From Cohnella zeiphila (lineage in GTDB: Bacteria > Bacillota > Bacilli > Paenibacillales > Paenibacillaceae), in the NCBI RefSeq assembly GCF_014212055.1, contig NZ_JACJVO010000001.1, forward strand, positions 67,406 to 131,405: 64,000 nucleotides of DNA, in the 5' to 3' direction. Both the position numbers and the translations under genes were made by a program. Below are positions 10,640 through 19,961 of this stretch, one piece after another (the stretch's first letter is position 1; each line of letters opens with the position of its first letter). The notes under the pieces were generated by a model. The model did not search any database. It saw only the letters and a program-made list of their open reading frames with translations, and was not told the origin of the DNA.

Positions 10640-11386
10640 ATGGAAATGACGCCCATTCTGCTTCGTACGGTGCTGATGTACCTGTTTATTTATTTGATGC
10701 TCCGATTGATGGGCAAGCGGGAGATCGGCAAGCTGTCTGTCTTCGATATGGTGATCTCGATCATGATCGCCGAGATTGCGGTCATCTCTATCGAGGATAC
10801 GAAGCGGTCCGTCTGGACGGCGATCGTTCCGATCGCGATGCTGGCGCTGATTCAGCTCGGCATCGCCCGGCTGTCTTTGCGCAACCGCCGCGTGCGTCTC
10901 TGGTTCGACGGCACGCCGAGCGTGCTGATCCGGAACGGAGAGCTCAATTGGCGGGAGATGCGCAAGCTTCGTTACAATCTCGACGATCTGATGACCCAGC
11001 TTCGCGAGAACAAGCTGGACGATATCGGGGAAGTGGAGTGGGCCATTCTTGAATCGAGCGGCAAGCTGTCCGTTCAACCCAAGAAGCAGGGCATGCCGCC
11101 GGGCCGGGCCGAGGCGCCGCCTTCGCCGGAATCCTCGGGCTCTCCGGACTTTGAAGCCGAGTCTTCCGCCAAGCCGGAAGGCGAAGAGCCGAAGTTCCGC
11201 TTCGAGCTGCTGCCGATTCCGCTGATCATGGACGGCGCGGTGCAGGACCGGAACCTGGAACAGATCGGGAAAAACCGGTTCTGGCTCAAGAACGAGCTGC
11301 GGGAGCGAGGCATCCGCAGCTTCGGCCAGGTTTTCCTATGCACGATGGACCATCGGGGCAAGCTCTATATCGGGCGCAAAAAGTAG
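10640..11386 (+). CDS. DUF421 (YetF/YrbG-like) membrane protein
   Basis: Three N-terminal membrane helices precede the cytoplasmic DUF421 domain, which shows LRLMGKREIGKLS and the segment IRNGELNWREMRKLRYNLDDLM. The family is linked to spore and germinant-receptor assembly in some Bacillales, but function here is inferred only from homology. A Pro/Ser/Glu-rich insert (about residues 150-190) lies before the final C-terminal KNELRERGI segment. GAGGAGGGG precedes the ATG. The gene runs head-on into spoVB with no bases between the two stop codons. Confidence 0.85.
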   Translation: MEMTPILLRTVLMYLFIYLMLRLMGKREIGKLSVFDMVISIMIAEIAVISIEDTKRSVWTAIVPIAMLALIQLGIARLSLRNRRVRLWFDGTPSVLIRNGELNWREMRKLRYNLDDLMTQLRENKLDDIGEVEWAILESSGKLSVQPKKQGMPPGRAEAPPSPESSGSPDFEAESSAKPEGEEPKFRFELLPIPLIMDGAVQDRNLEQIGKNRFWLKNELRERGIRSFGQVFLCTMDHRGKLYIGRKK

Positions 11387-12982
11387 TTATCGGAACAATC
11401 GGCCGATAAACGGAATTCGCTGCACATCGAACCTGTCGATAAGCCTTAGCCAGATCAGGAGCAGCAAATAGACGGCGGTAGCGGACGCGGCGGCGGCCGC
11501 CAGCTTGAGGGGGCCTCCCGCGAAGTTCTCCAGATTCCAGATCCAGAGGGCGACCGCGCCGGTGACGATCATGGCCGAGAGCACTTTCAGGAAATCGAGC
11601 GGGAGCATGCGGAAACCGGTCAATCGGGCCACGCTGATCCAATGCAGCAGCGTGACCAGCGCGATATTGCAAGCGATGGCGATAATGACGCCGTCCATGC
11701 CGAGGTCCGGCCGCGAAGCCAAGCGGACGATAAGAAACAGCTTGATCATCGCTCCGACGAACGAGTTGAGCAAGGCCGTTCCCGGACGATCGAGCGCTTG
11801 GAGCGCGGCCTGCAGCGGCGCCTGCATATAGAGAAGAATGCCGACGACGGAGAGCCATCGCAGCATGCCGGCCATCGAATCGTCTCCATAGATCAGGGAG
11901 CAGATCGGATGAGCGAGCAGTCCCATCATCGCGATGAAGGGCGCTCCCGTCACGATGGCCAGCCGCATCGATTGATGAAGGCGCTTCTGAATGCCCGCCC
12001 GGTCGCCGCGGGCGGCCGCTTCCGACAGCGCGGGAACGAGAGAGACGGCCAGGGAAAAGGTGAGCGCGCCGGGCAGCGTCAGCAGCGGAATGACCATTCC
12101 TTGGAGCGCTCCGTACTGGGCCGTCGCCAAAGATGCGGCCACGCCTGCGGCAACGAGGCTGCGGGTCGTCAGAATCGATTCCAGCAGGTAAGATAAAGAG
12201 CCGATCAGCCTGCTCCCCGTTACGGGCATAGCGATGCCCAGCAGCGTTCGGGACAGACGCCGGCGATCATTCGCCGCAGCAGGCGATTCGGGGGACGGGT
12301 CCGGAGAGGGCTCGTCCCTTTTGGCATGGCGTGATTTAGGCGATTTGACGTCTTTGCGTACCTGCACCCAGAGAATGAGCAGGCCGGCCAGCTCCCCGAT
12401 CGCCATGCCGGCGACCGCTCCGGCAGCCGCGATCTCCAGCCCGTACGGGACGAGTATAGACGTGAGCAATAGCGACAGCACGATGCGGACGATCGACTCC
12501 GTCGTCTGCGAGTAAGCGGTCGGAAGCATGTTCTGTTTGCCCTGGAAGTAGCCGCGCCAGACGGAGGAGATGGCTACCATAGGGAGAATGGGGATCATGA
12601 CGAGAAAGGCGGTGTGCACCCGCGGATCGGTCATGACGACGGTCGCGATCCATTCGGCCATGGCCAGGCAGGCCGCCGCCGCCGCGCAGCTGGCGAACAC
12701 CGCGATGGACATCGCGAACCGCACGATCTTCTTCACGTCGCCGCTTCGGCCGGCGGTATCGGCTTCGGCTACCATCTTCGCGACGGCGAGCGGCAAGCCG
12801 CCGGTAATGACCGTCAGGATGACGATCATGAAAGGATACACCAACTGAATGAGGCCGACGCCTTCGACGCCGATAATGCGAGGCAGCGCGATCCTCGGCA
12901 CGAAGCCGAGCAGCCGGTTGACGAGGCCCGCGGCCAGAAGGATCATGGCGCCTTGAATAAACGATTGCTTGCGCAGCGACAT
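11387..12982 (-). CDS. spoVB: stage V sporulation protein B / MurJ-like lipid flippase
   Basis: This MOP-superfamily protein has about 14 membrane helices and the typical N-terminus FIQGAMILLAAGLVNRLLGFVPRI. SpoVB is needed for cortex synthesis and is thought to flip lipid-linked precursors across the forespore membrane. A hydrophilic, proline-rich loop (about residues 230-255) breaks the protein in the middle. The start at 12982 has GAGGTGG five bases upstream; an ATG eleven codons earlier has none. Its position beside the DUF421 gene matches Bacillus yrbG-spoVB. Confidence 0.88.
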   Translation of the reverse strand: MSLRKQSFIQGAMILLAAGLVNRLLGFVPRIALPRIIGVEGVGLIQLVYPFMIVILTVITGGLPLAVAKMVAEADTAGRSGDVKKIVRFAMSIAVFASCAAAAACLAMAEWIATVVMTDPRVHTAFLVMIPILPMVAISSVWRGYFQGKQNMLPTAYSQTTESIVRIVLSLLLTSILVPYGLEIAAAGAVAGMAIGELAGLLILWVQVRKDVKSPKSRHAKRDEPSPDPSPESPAAANDRRRLSRTLLGIAMPVTGSRLIGSLSYLLESILTTRSLVAAGVAASLATAQYGALQGMVIPLLTLPGALTFSLAVSLVPALSEAAARGDRAGIQKRLHQSMRLAIVTGAPFIAMMGLLAHPICSLIYGDDSMAGMLRWLSVVGILLYMQAPLQAALQALDRPGTALLNSFVGAMIKLFLIVRLASRPDLGMDGVIIAIACNIALVTLLHWISVARLTGFRMLPLDFLKVLSAMIVTGAVALWIWNLENFAGGPLKLAAAAASATAVYLLLLIWLRLIDRFDVQRIPFIGRLFR

Positions 12983-13159
12983 CGGTCCACCTCTTTTTTT
13001 CCGATAAAGGTACATGCTCTAATCTTATGCGGGGGCCGGTCCGCTTCATGCCAATGTTTGTCCCGGCCGGCGCGGCGCCCTCGGGCAGGAATTCGGCACC
13101 GGGCGGAGAAGTTAAAGAGGAGAGCATGTACGCCGCGGGAAGCGGAAGGAGGAGCGGGG

Positions 13160-13432
13160 ATGTCGGAGACGGAACCGAAAGCGGAGACCGAACTCGGGGA
13201 GGAAGAGCTGAGCCGGGTCGTCCGGGAGCTGTGCGAGACGAAGGCGGAGGAGTTCCATCTGCTCGGATACGACCAGGTGACGGGACCGGACGTCTGGGAA
13301 TGCGTCAGCGACAAGTACCACAAGAAAGGTACGCCTCCGCTGCACGCGATCGTGAACGATATTTTGTCGTTAAGAGTGACGCAGTTCATGAACTTCATCA
13401 CTTTGAATCTTTATCGCGGCGAGCGGCGCTAG
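13160..13432 (+). CDS. comN: ComN-like post-transcriptional regulator
   Basis: A 90-residue soluble protein with an acidic N-terminus and the ComN core EEFHLLGYDQVTGPDVWECV followed by HAIVNDILSLRVTQFMNF. In Bacillus, ComN (YrzD) regulates comE mRNA and interacts with DivIVA, and its gene lies near secDF as here. The start at 13160 follows GGAAGGAGG. The open frame extends far upstream, antisense to spoVB, but that part is not credible as coding. A terminator follows. Confidence 0.85.
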   Translation: MSETEPKAETELGEEELSRVVRELCETKAEEFHLLGYDQVTGPDVWECVSDKYHKKGTPPLHAIVNDILSLRVTQFMNFITLNLYRGERR

Positions 13433-13446
13433 ACCGTTCGCGCCCG

Positions 13447-13490
13447 AAGGGCAGCCCGACGTCCGTACCGGCGGCGGGCTGCCCTTATTT
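13447..13490 (+). terminator. terminator after comN
   Basis: Twelve-base-pair stem (AAGGGCAGCCCG with its complement), 16-base loop, then TATTTT. It separates comN from the secD promoter. Confidence 0.85.
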
Positions 13491-13520
13491 TGGCGCGCTC
13501 TTCCAAGGACCGCGGGCAAA

Positions 13521-13550
13521 TTGACTTCCTTTAAAACGCGTAGGTATAAT
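13521..13550 (+). promoter_or_regulatory. SigA promoter of secD-secF
   Basis: TTGACT and TATAAT with an 18-base spacer. It lies 37 bases before the secD ATG and directly after the comN terminator. Confidence 0.85.
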
Positions 13551-13587
13551 AGGAACATTGAGAATCGAAAGGGGACCGCACGACACA

Positions 13588-14838
13588 ATGAAACGACTGC
13601 TCGCTTTCGTGGTTGTCGTACTCGTAGCGTTTGGGCTTATCGCATGGACAAGCCCGGGCCTGCTGAATTCGACAAAACTCGGGCTGGATCTGAAAGGCGG
13701 CTTCGAGATCCTTTACGAAGCGCAACCGCTTACGGAAGGCGGTACGGTTACCAAGGACTCGTTGAAGCAAACGGCGATCAGCCTGGAGAAGCGCGCCAAC
13801 AAGACGGGCGTCGCCGAACCCGAAGTGACGACGGAAGGCAAGAACCGAATCCGCGTCAAGATCGCGGGCGTCACGGACGAGAAGAAGGTCCGGGAAATGA
13901 TGAAGAAGCCGGCCGACCTGGAGTTCCGGAGCGCGGACGGCTGCAAAAGCGACACCGATTATTGCAAAGTCGAGCTTGTAGGGAGCGACTTCGTAGAAGG
14001 CGCCGCCAAGGTCGTCTACGACTCGCTCAACCAACCGCTCATTGAAATCAAGGTTAAAGACAAGAGCAAGCTGGCCGATGTCTCGACCCGTCTTGTGAAC
14101 AAAGTGTTGGCCATCTACCTCGACGACGACATGCTGTCCGATCCGGTCGTTCAACAGCCGCTTACCGACGGCTCGGCGACGATCTCCGGCCAACGCACGC
14201 CGGCCGAGGCCAAGGATCTGGCCGACGTCATCAACCTGGGCGCGCTGCCGCTTAAGTTGACCGAGAAATATACCCAGAGCGTCGGCGCGACGCTGGGGCA
14301 GAAATCGCTGGAAGACACGGCCATCGCGGGCGCCGTCGCATCCGTCGCCATTCTATTGTTCATGCTTATTTTCTATCGGCTGCCCGGCGTCGTCGCCAGC
14401 GTCTGTCTGATCGTGTTCGTCTGGGTGCTGGTGATCGCGTTCTGGCTGATGAACGCCACCTTGACGCTGCCCGGAATCGCGGCGTTCGTGCTCGGCATCG
14501 GCATCGCGGTCGACACGAACATCATAACGGCCGAACGGATCAAGGACGAGATCCGCAACGGCAAAAGCATTGCCTCGGCGCTGCGGTCCGGCAACAAGAA
14601 CAGCTTCCGGACGGTCATCGACGCGCATATTACGAACATTATCGCCGCGGGCGTGCTTTACTTCATCGGTCAAGGATCGGTCAAGGGCTTTGCGGTCGTC
14701 CAGCTTGCGAGCATCATCATCAATATTTTGACGAACCTCTTCCTCACGCGGTTTTTGCTGCACCTGCTGGTGAAGAGCGGGCGCTTCAACAAACCGTCTT
14801 ACTATGGCGTGAAGGGGGATGAGATCCGTGCGCTATAA
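13588..14838 (+). CDS. secD: protein translocase subunit SecD
   Basis: SecD pairs with SecF to use the proton gradient to complete Sec-dependent export. The protein has an N-terminal membrane helix, the LGLDLKGGFEILYEA motif and a large extracytoplasmic P1/head domain. Five C-terminal helices follow with GIGIAVDTNIITAERIKDE (containing the conserved Asp) and FFTLT-like LASIIINILTNLFLT. I start at ATG 13588. The frame continues to a TTG at 13558, but that would coincide with the expected transcription start. Unlike Bacillus subtilis, SecD and SecF are separate proteins here. Confidence 0.95.
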   Translation: MKRLLAFVVVVLVAFGLIAWTSPGLLNSTKLGLDLKGGFEILYEAQPLTEGGTVTKDSLKQTAISLEKRANKTGVAEPEVTTEGKNRIRVKIAGVTDEKKVREMMKKPADLEFRSADGCKSDTDYCKVELVGSDFVEGAAKVVYDSLNQPLIEIKVKDKSKLADVSTRLVNKVLAIYLDDDMLSDPVVQQPLTDGSATISGQRTPAEAKDLADVINLGALPLKLTEKYTQSVGATLGQKSLEDTAIAGAVASVAILLFMLIFYRLPGVVASVCLIVFVWVLVIAFWLMNATLTLPGIAAFVLGIGIAVDTNIITAERIKDEIRNGKSIASALRSGNKNSFRTVIDAHITNIIAAGVLYFIGQGSVKGFAVVQLASIIINILTNLFLTRFLLHLLVKSGRFNKPSYYGVKGDEIRAL

Positions 14839-15739
14839 GTTCAAAAACTACGATTTCGTCAAAGCGAGCAAAACCTTCTTCATTGTCTCGGCTATTCTGA
14901 CGCTGCTAGGCATTGCATCGCTGTCGATCTTCGGTTTGAACTACGGCATCGACTTCCAGTCCGGTTCTTCGGTCGACATCTCCGTTACCAAGAAGATCGA
15001 CAAGACGCAGCTGGAGGGCTTTATCGATTCCGAACAATTCGGCAAATACACGATGACGGCGGGCAGCGAACGCGTCTCGCTGCGTTTCGAGAAATCGCTC
15101 AGCGAAGAGCAGCAGGAGAAGCTGGAAGACGACTTCAAAGCGAAGTTCGACGACAAGGCGGCGTTCGAGGTCAACATCGTCGACGTCGACATCGCCCGCG
15201 AACAGGAGACCAACGCGCTGTACGGCATTCTGATCGCGAGCCTCGGCATCGTCATCTACGTCGCGATTCGCTTTGAATGGCGGTTCGCCGTGGCGGCGGT
15301 CATCTCGCTGCTCCATGACGCCTTTATCGTCATCACGCTGTTCTCGCTTTTACGATTGGAAGTAAACTTGCCTTTTATCGTCGCCATTCTGACCATCGTA
15401 GGTTATTCCATCAACGATACCGTCGTTATCTTCGACCGGATTCGGGAAAATCTGCGCTTTGCGAAGCTCAAAACGGACGAAGATCTGAAAACGCTCGTCA
15501 ACAACAGCGTCAGCCAGACGCTGACGCGTTCCGTCAATACCGTCATGACCGTCGCTTTCGCGGCTATCTGTCTGTTCGTCTTCGGCAGCGAATCGATCAA
15601 AATGTTCTCGCTGGCCATGATCTTCGGCCTGATCTGCGGCGCGTATTCGTCCATCTTCATCGCCAGCCCGATCTGGCTGCTGCTGCGCCGCAGATCCAAA
15701 CCGAAGAAACCTGTCAAAGCGCAAAGCGCTTCGAATTAA
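14828..15739 (+). CDS. secF: protein translocase subunit SecF
   Basis: SecF is the partner of SecD. It shows the N-terminal helix, the GLNYGIDFQSGSSVDI motif, the P4 domain, and C-terminal helices with TIVGYSINDTVVIFDRIREN. It overlaps the end of secD. GTG 14828 lies nine bases after AGGGGG and gives VRYKFKNYDF; an in-frame ATG at 14819 is too close to that ribosome site. Length (about 300 residues) is normal. No terminator separates it from the CDF gene 28 bases downstream. Confidence 0.95.
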   Translation: MRYKFKNYDFVKASKTFFIVSAILTLLGIASLSIFGLNYGIDFQSGSSVDISVTKKIDKTQLEGFIDSEQFGKYTMTAGSERVSLRFEKSLSEEQQEKLEDDFKAKFDDKAAFEVNIVDVDIAREQETNALYGILIASLGIVIYVAIRFEWRFAVAAVISLLHDAFIVITLFSLLRLEVNLPFIVAILTIVGYSINDTVVIFDRIRENLRFAKLKTDEDLKTLVNNSVSQTLTRSVNTVMTVAFAAICLFVFGSESIKMFSLAMIFGLICGAYSSIFIASPIWLLLRRRSKPKKPVKAQSASN

Positions 15740-15767
15740 TCGAACGCAATGGGGGAGGCACGCCAAC

Positions 15768-16712
15768 ATGACGGAACTTCGCGGCTGTAACGCCGAACAC
15801 GGAACCAAGGTCGCCGTGCTGGGCTTGCTCGGATTGTCCGTCATCAAGGGGACGGCCGGTTGGCTGACCGGAAGCCGGGCGCTGATGGCGGACGCGTGCC
15901 ATTCCGCCGCCGATTTCGCCGGTGCGACCACTTCGTATCTGGAGATGAGACGAGCCGGCCGGACTCCTCGGATGCAAGCGTCGGAAGAACGGCTGCCGCC
16001 CGAAGCGGTGGCCAGCGTCGTTCTGTCCGCCCTGCTGCTGGTGGCGGGCTTGGAGATCGGACTGAACTCGCTGCGCCGGATGATCGTCGGGGTCGACGAG
16101 GCGCCGGGGTGGGGCGCGGTGGCGGTCATCGTTCTGGGCATCGGGATTCGGGAAGGGCTCGTCCGTTACCGGAAGCGGTACGAATCGCGGCTGGGGTTGC
16201 GGTCGGACTCGCTTCGCGCCGAGAATCGCTCGGACATCTTCGCCTCGCTGACCGCGCTGGTCGGCACCGTCGGAGCCATGGGCGGCGATCTGTTGAACAT
16301 GCCGGTGCTGTATGTGCTGGACCCCGCGGCGGGGATTGTCATCGGCGTCTTCGTCATCCGGTCGGGCTGCCAGCTCGTTCTTGGCGTCATGAAGTCCGCC
16401 GCCAGGCGCAATCTGAACGAAGTCGACCTGCAAGCGCTGCTCGAAGCGGTGCAACGGGTGGACGGCGTCGTCGCCGTCGACGATCTGAAAGCCAAGGAAC
16501 AGGGCCATTACGTCGTCGTCGAGATGATCATTCGGGTCAATCCGCGCATTACGGTATATGAAGGAAACGATATCGCGCAGCGGGTTCGGAGACAGCTGAC
16601 GAAGCGGTTCCTTCATGTCACGGATGCCCATATTCACGTTCAGCCGTACGATCCCGGTTATCCATACAAGTCCAATCATCACGAGGAAGAGATGACCTCT
16701 CTTCTGCAGTGA
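15768..16712 (+). CDS. cation diffusion facilitator family transporter with an altered metal site
   Basis: The 314-residue protein has the CDF layout: six membrane helices and a C-terminal ferredoxin-like domain (VDLQALLEAVQRVDGVVAVDDLKAK...HYVVVEMIIRVNP). The helix-2 site SRALMADACHSAADF keeps D and HxxxD. In helix 5 the usual HxxxD position reads ENRSD, so the histidine is replaced by glutamate. This could change metal selectivity (Mn or Fe rather than Zn) or activity. It follows secF and precedes recJ, a neighbourhood also seen in Bacillus. A TATCCATAC-rich His tail closes the protein. Confidence 0.85.
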   Translation: MTELRGCNAEHGTKVAVLGLLGLSVIKGTAGWLTGSRALMADACHSAADFAGATTSYLEMRRAGRTPRMQASEERLPPEAVASVVLSALLLVAGLEIGLNSLRRMIVGVDEAPGWGAVAVIVLGIGIREGLVRYRKRYESRLGLRSDSLRAENRSDIFASLTALVGTVGAMGGDLLNMPVLYVLDPAAGIVIGVFVIRSGCQLVLGVMKSAARRNLNEVDLQALLEAVQRVDGVVAVDDLKAKEQGHYVVVEMIIRVNPRITVYEGNDIAQRVRRQLTKRFLHVTDAHIHVQPYDPGYPYKSNHHEEEMTSLLQ

Positions 16713-16730
16713 GCGGGACAGCTCCGTAGG

Positions 16731-16801
16731 CTCCGCCGAGACGAATCCGGCCCGTCGCCTTCCTTCGCGGGAAGACGACGGGCGGAGGCTGCTCGGCGGA
16801 G
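16731..16801 (+). repeat. nested inverted repeat between the CDF gene and recJ
   Basis: Outer arms CTCCGCCGAG (16731-16740) and CTCGGCGGAG (16792-16801) enclose inner arms GCCCGTCG (16750-16757) and CGACGGGC (16776-16783). The structure is followed by GTTGTCATTTT and could act as a terminator or attenuator in front of recJ. Confidence 0.6.
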
Positions 16802-16849
16802 TTGTCATTTTCGCCCGTCGCGGACGGGAAGAGAGGGGAGAACGCGCAG

Positions 16850-19306
16850 ATGAAACGCAAGTATCGGTGGGAAATGCGGGAGGCCGATCCGCAGGCGGCG
16901 GAAGCGCTCGCGGCCGAGCTTAAGCTGCCTCCGCTCGTCGCCCGCCTGTTGGCGTCCAGAGGCTTGACCGAGCCGGAGGACGCCCGGAGGTTTTTGTACG
17001 GAGGCTCCGAAGGCTTTCACGATCCCTATCGAATGAAAGGAATGGCCGAGGCCGTCGAGCGGATTCGCCGGGCCCTTCGAGACCGGGAGAAAATTCGGGT
17101 TTACGGGGACTACGATGCGGACGGCGTCACGTCGACGGCGTTGATGATCCGGCTGCTGGGCCGGCTGGAAGCCGACTTCGACACCTACATCCCCCATCGC
17201 AGCCGCGAAGGATACGGGCTCCATACGGGAGCGATCGATCTTGCCGCGGCGGCAGGCGTAAAGCTGATCGTCACGGTCGACAACGGAATCAGCGCCGTGG
17301 AGCAAATCGCCTATGCCCGAAGCTTGGGAATCGAAGTCGTCGTAACCGACCACCACGAGCCTCCTGCCGTTCTGCCGGAGGCGGCTGCCCTCGTCAATCC
17401 GAAGCAGCCGGGATGCGGTTACCCGTTTAAAGGACTGTCCGGAGCGGGAGTCGCTTTCAAGCTGGCGCATGCGCTGCTCGCAGAAGCCGATCCATCGTAT
17501 GCGGATTTGGCGGCGATCGGAACGGTGGCGGATCTCATGCCGCTCGAGGATGAGAACCGGATACTGGTCAAGCTCGGCTTGGAGCGGATGAACGTTCATC
17601 CGACGGCCGGCATACGGGCGCTGGCCGCGATCTGCGGAGCGGAGCAAGGCAAGCTGACCAGCGGCCGCATCGCCTTCGCGCTCGCCCCTCGGCTGAACGC
17701 GGGCGGAAGGCTGGAGAGCGCGGACGGGGCGGTCAAGCTTCTGGTCGCGGACAGCGACGCCGAAGCGGATGAGCTGGCGCAGCGCCTCGACGAGCTGAAT
17801 AAGGAGCGGCAGCAGCTCGTGGACGAGACCGTCCTGGAAGCGGACAGGTTATGGCTGGAGACGGCGGAGCAATCCAGGGGCGAGCCGTGCGGCGCGATCG
17901 TCCTCGCGGGAGAAGGATGGAATGCGGGCATAGCCGGCTTGGTCGCATCCAAATTAGTGGAGCGGTATTACCGGCCGACCGTCATTCTGGCCATCGATCC
18001 GGCAACCGGGATGTGCAAAGGATCGGCGCGCTCGATCGAAGGCTTCGACCTCCACGCCGCCTTGACGGAATGCGCCGATTTGCTCGATCACTTCGGCGGG
18101 CATCAAGCGGCCGCCGGCATGACGATGCGGACCGAGCTCGTTCCGGAGCTTGGACGCCGCCTGTCCGAGATCGCGCTGGAGCGGATCCGGCCGGACGACT
18201 GGCTGCCGAAGCGCAAGGCCGATCTGCGGATCCGCCCCGCCGAATGGACGTTGGAGACGGCGGAGATGCTCAAGCTGCTCGAACCGTGCGGCAACGGCAA
18301 CCCGACGCCCCGGTTTGTCGTAAAGGAAGCCAAGGTCCAGGAAGCGCGGGCGATCGGCAAGACGAGCAAGCACCTGCGGCTCGTCATCGAAGACCAGGGA
18401 CGACGGCTAGAGACGGTCGGCTTCGGAATGGGCGAAGAGACGGAGACGCTATCCGGAGTTTCCTCGGTCGATCTGCTGGGAGAGCTGGCCGTCAACGAGT
18501 GGAACGGCAGCCGGCGCGTCCAATTGATGCTCCAGGATTGGAAGCCGAATTCGCTCCCGATCTTCGATCGCCGGAGCGAACGCTCCTGGTTGGCCGGCGC
18601 CGAATCGTTGGCGGCCCGGGGAGCGGGCCTGCTCATTCTGTGCTCGACTTCCGCCGCTTTGCAGGAAGCTGCGGCGTCGGAGACGCTCGCGGCAGCCGGC
18701 GCGGCGGCGTTCGGCTACGAGCAGTGGCGCGGCTGGACCGGAAAGGCCGGCACGCTTGAAAGTACGGCGGAGACGGCGGCTTCCTCGGCGCTCCGCGTCG
18801 TTCCGGGACCGGAGAGGGAACGGCACCTGGTGCTGGCCGGTCTGCCGAAGCGGCCGGGCGAAGTCGGGAGCTTGAGGGAACTGTTCGCCGAAGGGCATAC
18901 CTTTGAATCGATACATATTTTTGCGGCGGAGGCGGGGGAGACGGGCGGCAGGACGAGACCTTTTCCCGATCGGGAGCAGTTCGGCCGGGTCTATTCGCTG
19001 TTCCGGCGCCAAGGAAGCTGGATCGACACGCCGGACGGATTCCTGCGGCAGGCGGCGGAAGCGACCGGCTGGCCCCTGGCGACGGTGCGCATGATGCAGG
19101 ACGTGTTCGAGGAGCTCGGCTTCTTGTCCGTGGACCGGGCCAGCGTCAAAGTGGCCGCGACTCCTGCCCGGCGCGAATTGGAGCAGTCGGAGCGCTATCG
19201 CAAGGCGAAGGAACATGCCGAAGCGGCAGCGTTGCCCGCCATGAATACGGAATCTCTCCGCCAATGGCTCCGCGGGCTGTTGTCCGCGGCGGGAGCCCGG
19301 CAGTAG
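16850..19306 (+). CDS. recJ: single-stranded-DNA-specific exonuclease RecJ
   Basis: RecJ degrades single-stranded DNA 5' to 3' in recombination and repair. The 818-residue protein shows the DHH motifs VYGDYDADGVTSTALM, VTVDNGISA and VVTDHHEPP, and the DHHA1 motif HFGGHQAAAGMT. An OB-fold and the long C-terminal extension typical of Firmicute RecJ follow. The chosen ATG lies nine bases after GAGAGGGGAG. The frame is also open for sixteen codons upstream without a better site. A 64-base gap leads to apt. Confidence 0.96.
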   Translation: MKRKYRWEMREADPQAAEALAAELKLPPLVARLLASRGLTEPEDARRFLYGGSEGFHDPYRMKGMAEAVERIRRALRDREKIRVYGDYDADGVTSTALMIRLLGRLEADFDTYIPHRSREGYGLHTGAIDLAAAAGVKLIVTVDNGISAVEQIAYARSLGIEVVVTDHHEPPAVLPEAAALVNPKQPGCGYPFKGLSGAGVAFKLAHALLAEADPSYADLAAIGTVADLMPLEDENRILVKLGLERMNVHPTAGIRALAAICGAEQGKLTSGRIAFALAPRLNAGGRLESADGAVKLLVADSDAEADELAQRLDELNKERQQLVDETVLEADRLWLETAEQSRGEPCGAIVLAGEGWNAGIAGLVASKLVERYYRPTVILAIDPATGMCKGSARSIEGFDLHAALTECADLLDHFGGHQAAAGMTMRTELVPELGRRLSEIALERIRPDDWLPKRKADLRIRPAEWTLETAEMLKLLEPCGNGNPTPRFVVKEAKVQEARAIGKTSKHLRLVIEDQGRRLETVGFGMGEETETLSGVSSVDLLGELAVNEWNGSRRVQLMLQDWKPNSLPIFDRRSERSWLAGAESLAARGAGLLILCSTSAALQEAAASETLAAAGAAAFGYEQWRGWTGKAGTLESTAETAASSALRVVPGPERERHLVLAGLPKRPGEVGSLRELFAEGHTFESIHIFAAEAGETGGRTRPFPDREQFGRVYSLFRRQGSWIDTPDGFLRQAAEATGWPLATVRMMQDVFEELGFLSVDRASVKVAATPARRELEQSERYRKAKEHAEAAALPAMNTESLRQWLRGLLSAAGARQ

Positions 19307-19370
19307 CCAGACGGCCTGCGCAAAGTGTATAATGCTACTCGTACAGTTAGTGAGAGGGGTCTAATCCAGC

Positions 19371-19883
19371 ATGAACTTCAAAGATTACATTCGGGTCATT
19401 CCCGATTTTCCCCAGCCCGGGATTCGCTTCAAGGACATTACGACGCTGCTCAAAGACGGTCCGGCGTACCGCGCCGCGATCGACGCATTGAAGGAAGGGG
19501 TCGCCGGCCTTGAGATCGACCTCGTCGCCGGACCGGAAGCGCGGGGCTTCGTCATCGGCGCTCCGCTAGCCATCGCGCTGGGCGTCGGCTTCGTCCCGAT
19601 CCGCAAAAGCGGCAAGCTGCCGGGAGAGACGGTCGAGGCATCTTACGATCTGGAGTACGGCAAGGATAAGCTGGCCGTTCACAAGGATTCGATTCAGCCC
19701 GGCCAGAAAGTGCTGATCGCGGACGATCTGCTGGCTACGGGGGGGACGATCTCGACCACGTCGCAGCTGATCCGTCAGCTGGGCGGAGAGATCGTCGGCG
19801 CGTCGTTCCTCATCGAGCTCGGCTATTTGAACGGCCGGGAAAAGCTGCCGGGCATCGACGTATTCTCGCTGGTCAAGTTTTGA
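19371..19883 (+). CDS. apt: adenine phosphoribosyltransferase
   Basis: Apt converts adenine and PRPP to AMP for purine salvage. The 170-residue sequence has the family N-terminus [18 protein letters not shown], the [15 protein letters not shown] segment and the PRPP-binding loop [20 protein letters not shown] hexamer (19328-19333) lies 38 bases upstream but has no convincing -35, so it may be co-transcribed with recJ. A strong terminator follows. The apt-relA order of Bacillus is interrupted here by an efflux operon. Confidence 0.97.
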   Translation: MNFKDYIRVIPDFPQPGIRFKDITTLLKDGPAYRAAIDALKEGVAGLEIDLVAGPEARGFVIGAPLAIALGVGFVPIRKSGKLPGETVEASYDLEYGKDKLAVHKDSIQPGQKVLIADDLLATGGTISTTSQLIRQLGGEIVGASFLIELGYLNGREKLPGIDVFSLVKF

Positions 19884-19899
19884 TTCTACCGGTCATCCG

Positions 19900-19932
19900 A
19901 AAGCTGCAAGGGCAACCTGGCAGCTTTTTTTT
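19900..19932 (+). terminator. terminator after apt
   Basis: Stem AAAGCTGC/GCAGCTTT with an inner AGG/CCT extension, followed by a run of eight T residues. Confidence 0.9.
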
Positions 19933-19961
19933 GCACGTAAATTCCGCAAGGCGAGCGTAAG

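Noticed and set aside
12614..13159. long upstream extension of the comN frame
   Set aside because: It runs antisense through spoVB. The ribosome site GGAAGGAGG and the family N-terminus support the start at 13160.
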